Origin: Siphonodentalium dalli
Lineage: Eukaryota > Mollusca > Scaphopoda > Gadilida > Siphonodentaliidae
Assembly (NCBI GenBank): GCA_032622095.1
Contig: CP136069.1
Span: 86,882,958-86,946,957 of the forward strand
DNA: 64,000 nucleotides
Reading direction: 5' to 3'
The notes beneath the pieces are model-generated. The model saw only the letters and a program-made list of their open reading frames with translations, had not been told where the DNA came from and ran no database searches. Position 1 is the first letter of the stretch, and every line of letters begins with the position of its first letter. The position numbers were made by a program, and so were the translations under genes. Positions 57,938 to 64,000 of the stretch are shown piece by piece.

Positions 57938-58906
57938 GAACACTGAATTGGTGGGATTAACGTTGGTTTATACAAATACCATTCCTTCAAGGATGATCGG
58001 CACATCTCACAAAAGTAATTGAAATTTGATCCCCAAATGTTGTCGAAATTCATATGGCAACTTCTTTGTGCAATCTTTGTAATATGTTTGGGGGGCATAG
58101 TACAGTAGTCTTTATCAGTCAAGCCCGCGAAAATGGGAAAATTCGAATTTTGACCCCAATTATGTCTAACAAATGGAAACAATTTGGCGACTTTTTGGTA
58201 CCATCCTTATTGTATGTTTGTGGGTCACCCCACAGTAATCATCGCCCGACGGCGAATGTGAAAATATAAGTAATGAATTTGTCGAATAACGAATATAAGT
58301 AATCAATGTAACCTGTAGTATAAATGTGACACTATAATGGAGAGCAATGAATAACATACCAATGAGAGTAGCAGATCGACACCATGAGCCATTTTAAAAT
58401 CTCAACGGGGCATCCTCGGGAATTATCTCTTATGAATCCAGATTATGCTTTCGGCGGTATGTGTCCATTAGGACTGGTTGGTTTTACAATGTTGGGATCG
58501 TGACATTCCCCAAACGCTAATCACTGACCTTCACCGTCAAGATCAGCTGATCACTCAATAACAACAACTGTATAATCATAGATCAAATGCCAATAATACA
58601 TCGTCTGAGATTTACCTCACTTGCCTAGAAATGACGCCGATCGTTGGGTATTTTTAGTTATTCTGTTGTTCAACACACAAAAGGACCGTTTAAGGATTAC
58701 GTAAATTGTGTTCGATTGTTATGTGAACAATCAGAAACAACCTGCCCCGAGTAGGTACGATATACTAATAATAGACCATCCAACAAATATCTTGACCAGC
58801 AACATGTTGCAACGGGATTTTGGTCTATATAATTATACGCTACAGCGAGAACTGGACATAAAATTGGACGAAGTCCTTGAGTCAAAACAAGACGCGTTTC
58901 GATGGC
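57938..58906. other. Spacer with weak tandem similarity, no gene
   Basis: About 57990-58270 contains two diverged units sharing TTGTRATATGTTTGGGGGGCA-like and AATTTGRCCCCAA-like phrases. No gene recognised. Confidence 0.35.
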
Positions 58907-59062
58907 ATAACCAGGGGGGGGGTCGGAAAAAAGTGACATGACATTAGGCTGAAAAAACATTTTTCCGACTCTTGGGTACCCACCACCCCCCTATTTGAAG
59001 GAAACAATATTTTTTCCAATTTCATGCGGGGTACCCACCCCCCTTTTTACCTCCAAATCTGT
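58907..59062 (+). repeat. Dispersed repeat K, copy 2
   Basis: It begins CCAGGGGGGGGGTCGGAAAA and includes CATGCGGGGTACCCACCCCC and TTTTTACCTCCAAATC. It is the complement of 20332-20515. Confidence 0.6.
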
Positions 59063-59596
59063 AATGTCGCACCATTTAAGCTTGATGGTCAGTATTACAG
59101 TTACCCTATTTCCATTTCTGGTTCTTCTAAGTCATTCCAACTTTTGTAACAACACGAAACAGGTTCTAAAAAAAACCTGGAAAAACCCAAAATAACACAC
59201 AGAATACATGTGCTGATCAGTAAATTATTGATTGATTCTTCCCCAAATATTGTCTAAGGTAGCTCATAATGCTCATTATACATGTAAACAAGTATAAAAA
59301 CATTAGTGTACCTTCTTTTCATCACAGAAAGTGTAACTTTAGATGTGTCCCATAGTATCACATGAATTTATGTCAATTATGATTTTTGAAAAAATTATTA
59401 GCGCAACACCACCTGGCAATTAACTCTCCAGCAATACAGGTATTCAGCTGAAATCCACTATGTATCACAAAACTAATTTTCATTTCCATGAGCTGAGTTC
59501 TTGGGCTAGGTACTGTGCTAAGGCCAGACCCAGGTCAAGCATTCAGACAAATACATGTACTGCGTGTAAATAGAAACTTGAAAATAATACGGTCAT
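59063..59596. other. Spacer, nothing recognised
   Basis: AT-rich, only short frames. Confidence 0.35.
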
Positions 59597-59856
59597 ATGC
59601 AGTCTGCAGAATAAGCTCCAAGGAGGGTGAGTTTAGTGATGCTACCCAGCAGAGTGGGCTATAGCATTACCAAATTCACCACATGTGACCCTCATATGTA
59701 GCTAGTTCTCCATGGTTGGTCGAGACCAAAATAGAATGAGGTCGTTAGAGGTTGAATTTGTTGATGCTATGCCGGGTAGTATCGCCAAATTCGCCCTCTG
59801 CATGCAGACTTCGATCATTTTGCTGATGACCAGCACATTATTTTTAGACTTGCATA
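59597..59856. mobile_element. MITE family D, copy 4 (decayed)
   Basis: GCAGAATAAGCTCCAAGGAG with GGTGAGTTTAGTGATGCTAC and a mirrored AGAATGAGGTCGTTAGAGG with GTTGAATTTGTTGATGC follow the order of family D. Termini are no longer clear. Confidence 0.55.
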
Positions 59857-60097
59857 TTATATTAAGTTATATTATATTTTCTTTCCCTTCTTTTCACTCA
59901 TCTGTTCTGATTTTGTTTATTCCACTTAGCAGCCTTCTCCATATCTACACATTCAAGGTCTATATATGCTCGCCCAATCTTTTATCTGGGTCCCACCATC
60001 TCAAGATTATTATCTCAGTGATATGCGTTGTTGCAGTCTACAGTCCCATTGCAAGTTCCGATACAATTTTGACTGGGTCATCTGGTCTGATCAGGTA

Positions 60098-60483
60098 TAA
60101 TGAGTAAATATTAATGAGATAAATGAATAGCTTTTTTCATTTTATTTATATTAAAGTTTATTCATGTGCTACATAACTGTCCATTTTCATCTGGAACCAG
60201 TAGCATTGGTACATGACAATGTGATCGGATGTAAAAGGCGAATTCCTGAGAGTTGGTTCGTAATATGGATTTCTGAGAAGATGACATGCCCATATCCACA
60301 CTAACTACCCCCCTAAGCACTGTCCTAAGTGTCATACACACCTTAACAATGATGCTGAACACTTTGGGGCATTTATATTGAAGAAATGTTGTAAGAGGAA
60401 AAAATTGCGACCACTCAGGAAAAAAGTGACTTTTTCGCAGCTGAACCACCCACCCACCCCGGCCTAGTGTATGGAAAAAAGTG
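60098..60483 (-). repeat. Dispersed repeat I, copy 2 (reversed)
   Basis: It is the complement of 18769-19160 over nearly its full length, ending CACTTTTTTCCATACAC on the minus strand. A related short reading frame (FSIIVKVCMTLRTVLRG) is also open here. Confidence 0.7.
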
Positions 60484-60889
60484 GATGGCATATGGCTCAC
60501 GTGTACCCCCAATTATATATACGTAATTTTGGAAGGGAAATATCAAAACATACGGAAAATCTTCGTCCTAATCTTCGATATTTCACCGAAAGACGTGCCT
60601 TCTTATCCCTCATTTAGAAATTGTCGGGGAACTCTTTTTTTGGTCGGGGACTATATTTTAGCCGTGGACTTTTCCGGGGAAATTGTCTGCGTTCACATGC
60701 ATGCATTTTGGAATATAGGGGGCATTCTGTATAGAAAGGTTATGCGCATTTTTCTTGCCGAGGTTAAGACATTATTGCAGGAGAATGCGTTCCTGCGTTT
60801 TGTATATTCGATTAATTGAATCATTCGATAGATTACTTCCGAATATGCAATACAATATTCGATGAACTCTGTCAAGAATTGGGCCCATT

Positions 60890-61043
60890 TATAGGCTGTT
60901 CCAATATGTATCCGGAAGTCGATGAACCGTTGATAAGAATTTTAATGTATAAAACTATTTATTGTTCAGCCTCAGCCGCTGATTGTTGAAATATTCGGGG
61001 GTGTCTCTATATTCCATCGCTGTCAAATGGGGCGTGTCGTACA
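60890..61043 (+). repeat. Long direct repeat, left copy (possible target duplication)
   Basis: ATTTATAGGCTGTTCCAATA through CAAATGGGGCGTGTCGT. It matches 62347-62502 with only two substitutions and one single-base gap that I can count. Confidence 0.85.
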
Positions 61044-62346
61044 CAGCCATTCATTCCTCGTTCATTTCAGAATTAACTGCCATTCTAGAGAAATATGATC
61101 TTATATCTCATTTATCGTCCTTTGTTGAAACAGGACACTTTCCTTCGAAGGACACGTGGAAACAATTAGTGACTCGCCAAATATCATATGTTCACGAAGA
61201 AGACTGGAAAACCCGTCTTGCCAGTGATAACTCCATGCTCAACTTTGCAAATAATTATACCTCTCTGAACATATCCCCACTCTGGTACGCATGTAGATGT
61301 TATCCTAAACATAAATTCGAATTTCTGGAAGGATCAAAGTTGTTGGCAAAATCAGTCTCCCAGGAGGAGGGGGCGTGTCAACTTTGTGCCAAACCATATG
61401 ACAATATAGTAGAACACGCAGTCCTCGATTGCGCCAGCATCAACGAAGCAAGAAATGAAATATGGTTCAACCTTCTTCAACATTTTGACATACCTTGCTT
61501 CATTGAAATAGATAATTTGTGCACAATTGATCAACTAATGGTGTTTCTGTCTTGTATACCATTGCATGTTGTTGAGAAGATAAGTGACCTTAATTCATTT
61601 GTCCTGTTCACAACATGCAGTAGTGTTAAAATGTGGAAACTCTATCATAAACGCCTTAAAGAAATTACAGATGCGAACACGATCACTGTCACGTGACGCA
61701 TTACTCCACGATCTCTATATTGTCCCTTCACTTTTCAATATATAAACACCCACAGCCCTTCTCCATCTACCCCGTCCATATGCGATCCCAAATATCGATT
61801 GGATCTCACAAACCTTATATAAAGACCACAATGTTTATTGATCTACCACAATAAACGAGCAGCTTAAAAAAATATTGTGGACAAAACGTTGATCCATGTA
61901 TTCTAGTCAAAATGGTTAAACTGTCTCAAATTCTTACTGTATCTGACCATAATATTCATGTATGCTTATCTTTTCATGTCAATTGTCCGCCATGACTCCA
62001 TTTACACACGCGTGTGTGTTCGAGAGTATGCACGCATGTACTGCGAGCGAGTATGTGTGTCTATGTACACGTGTGTATGTGTGTGTGTATATATGTATGT
62101 GTGTGCGTATGTAGGTGTGTATGGTTGTGTCTACAAGGGTGCGTGTATGTGAGTATTTGAGAGCGGTTGTGGTGTATGAGGGTGTGTGCATGTGTGTTAT
62201 TTATGCGTGGTGTACATGTATATACGTTTGATTTTCTTCGTGTTAAATGTCTGTAAATACTAATTATCATTGTATTGTGTTCCTGTTCATTATATGTAAG
62301 CTCTCTGTATTACGGAGGAAATAAAGGTATATATATATATATGTAT
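61044..62346 (+). pseudogene. LINE 3' fragment between long direct repeats
   Basis: An open frame reaches 61696. Its residues upstream of about 61044 come from the flanking repeat, not the element. The element part reads SELTAILEKYDLISHLSSF, DTWKQLVTRQISYVHEEDW, a CCHC-like motif C-x2-C-x9-H-x4-C (CQLCAKPYDNIVEHAVLDC) and a stop. This resembles the C-terminal zinc-knuckle region of non-LTR reverse transcriptases; the clade is not determined. A 3' UTR with TG-rich sequence follows, then AATAAAGG and a (TA)n tail at 62324-62346. It is 5' truncated and inactive by itself. Confidence 0.7.
62000..62215. repeat. TG-rich low-complexity region
   Basis: Imperfect (TGTG/TATG)n within the putative 3' UTR of the LINE fragment. 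The His/Thr-rich or Cys/Val-rich frames it generates are artefacts. Confidence 0.85.
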
Positions 62347-62502
62347 ATATTTATAGGCTGTTCCAATATGTATCCGGAAGTCGATGAACGTTGATAAGAA
62401 TTTTAATGTATAAAATTATTTATTGTTCAGCCTCAGCCGCTGATTGTTGAAATATTCGGGGGTGTCTCTATATTCCATCGCTGTCAAATGCGGCGTGTCG
62501 TT
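62347..62502 (+). repeat. Long direct repeat, right copy
   Basis: It is the partner of 60890-61043 and begins directly after the (TA)n tail. It ends at GCGGCGTGTCGT, after which the sequence diverges. Confidence 0.85.
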
Positions 62503-64000
62503 AAAACGAGTAAAAATATAAATGGAAAATAATTAAATTTAAAATGAGCTCACCGCTTTAAAAAACGCATCGCTACCGATTATCAGAGGTTACATGGAGA
62601 TCACAGAATCGAATACCCGTACCTCCTCACTTATAACGGTCATAATTCACAAACGCCTGAACGGATTCTTAAAATTCCAACTTCAATAGATCGAGTAAAA
62701 TCTATACTTTCTAATTATAACCCAATTCTAGGATAAATTGTTCCAAAAACTTCGAAAACAGATGCTGAACAAAACATTCACGGGGAGCTCCGGCACCTGG
62801 TATCACTTTATCCCAGGAGAATTATACTGTCCATTTCTAACTCAATATTTATGGATAAAAACCCCAATTTTGTTTACAATACTTCTTCATGTATCGACAG
62901 GTGTGATATAATCTGCCCAAATCAATCGCATATTTGAATGCAAGTCGCCACACTTTTCCTATATTTCAGCAATAATTTAAAATTAGTTCAATACCTGGGA
63001 ACTTTTTGATGTTCTGACACCGAGACAGGCGACATATCAGGGCATTATTTTTATCACGAAACAGTCTTAAAATATATAGAAATATATAGAACGCACGTTT
63101 AACTGGCATTGACAATTTGAAATTTAATATCCGACACATCAAACCAAAAATTGCTCTGAGAGCCTGATTTTCCAATCAGTATTCAGCTAAATTATGTGGA
63201 AATTTTTATTTTTAATCAGAAGGAACGTAGAAATATAATTCATGAACCACCACAAACCGGCAATAGATTGACGTCCATTTGTAACCGTTCCTACACAGTG
63301 CATCGTACCAATATTATATTGGTATATAGAGGATATATATACTTTTGGTTGGATATGGGAATTATCTCAAGAGTGGAAATTCTTTCTTTTTTTTTGTCAT
63401 CACGAATGATATATTATCATATCCAAGCAAAAAGTGTAGATGTTCTGTTTATTATATGCTCCGCCCAGATGGCCCATTGCTCAACTCGAAAGAAGAGTAA
63501 ATGGTGAAAATTGTAAACCCAAGCGCAGCCGTGGTAGTGAGCTTTTGCATATAGAAATAGTTCCATTTTCAGACAGATTGGGGATAAAGGGGCTAACATC
63601 ATAGTATGTTTAACAAACAAAAAATGATCACATATTACAATGTTTTCAACCTGAACGAAGCGATATTAACTCATTTAGTACCGAATCACATTTAATTTTA
63701 GCGCGGATGGATACGAGTGAGATATCGACAACTCACTAGACGGATAACGGTTTTTATCTGATGCAAAAAATACAACTATTTGATAGCTTAGAATATAATA
63801 AACAGTTATTTGCTTGAGAATTTGCCATTTGGTCCATGCAATATTATCCCAGCTTCACTTAAAGTCGGATTTGTCAGGAGATTGTTGTACTGTAGGTTGG
63901 TGCTGATGAACTTTTGAGTTATTGGGGAATTTAAAATTCTTTTGATTACATACAAACCGAAATTCAAGCTGGATAAGTGATGTACATAAATTTTGTGACA
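62503..64000. other. Spacer to the window end, no gene recognised
   Basis: AT-rich sequence with only short frames, none with a recognisable motif or convincing splice context. Confidence 0.35.

Noticed and set aside
62000-62270. Cys/Val- and His/Thr-rich frames
   Set aside because: They arise from the TG-rich low-complexity sequence.

Overview
The window is eukaryotic, and almost certainly from an animal. It holds one well-supported split gene, a rhodopsin-family receptor of the prostaglandin E2 receptor EP4 type, with a canonical GT-AG intron of about 10.9 kb. It also holds one terminal exon of an unrecognised gene. The rest is AT-rich, repeat-laden DNA with LINE fragments, a tRNA-derived SINE, hAT-, TTAA- and TA-target MITEs, foldback DNA and poly-G tracts. 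There is no operon structure, Shine-Dalgarno signal or dense coding. The gene and repeat content suit a non-vertebrate animal, perhaps a marine invertebrate, but I cannot name a species from sequence alone.

Layout. 0-1.1 kb: a dispersed hairpin repeat lies in an intron, followed by the last exon of an unknown plus-strand gene. 1.7-12.2 kb: a cluster of small non-autonomous DNA transposons. These include two TTAA-target families with internal palindromes, a family with TIR beginning CAAGCCTTG and degraded 8-bp duplications, and a palindromic TA-target family. 12.8-25.5 kb: long degenerate tandem arrays, poly-G tracts, two copies of another TTAA element and a trinucleotide microsatellite. 25.9-28.4 kb: more MITEs, a pair of direct repeats and one weak candidate exon.

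28.9-41.3 kb: the EP4-like receptor gene on the minus strand. Exon 1 (40442-41281) encodes TM1 to most of TM6. Exon 2 (28886-29548) encodes the TM6-TM7 loop, TM7 and the cytoplasmic tail. The joined protein is 500 residues. The intron contains a 9-bp-period minisatellite, a 1-kb inverted minisatellite, a tandem duplication, a broken Tx1/L1-like LINE fragment and a second copy of the hairpin repeat.

42.5-52.3 kb: a 9.8-kb foldback-type element bounded by a perfect 8-bp target duplication (TACGTCAT). Its terminal inverted repeats are tandem arrays of a unit of about 142 bp, with about 10 units on the left and 14 on the right. Its interior has no recognisable transposase but hosts nested elements: a small hAT with perfect 8-bp duplication, a small element with 9-bp duplication, a degenerate minisatellite and a third hairpin-repeat copy. 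It sits about 1.2 kb upstream of the receptor start codon and is the most unusual structure here.

52.3-64 kb: a SINE with a 12-bp target duplication, a TTAA MITE directly followed by a CR1/L2-like LINE 3' fragment, and a 1.17-kb hAT-like element with CG-rich hairpins. Beyond these lies another LINE 3' fragment flanked by an unusually long direct repeat of about 153 bp. All boundaries were read by eye and repeat family names are inferences from termini and target duplications.
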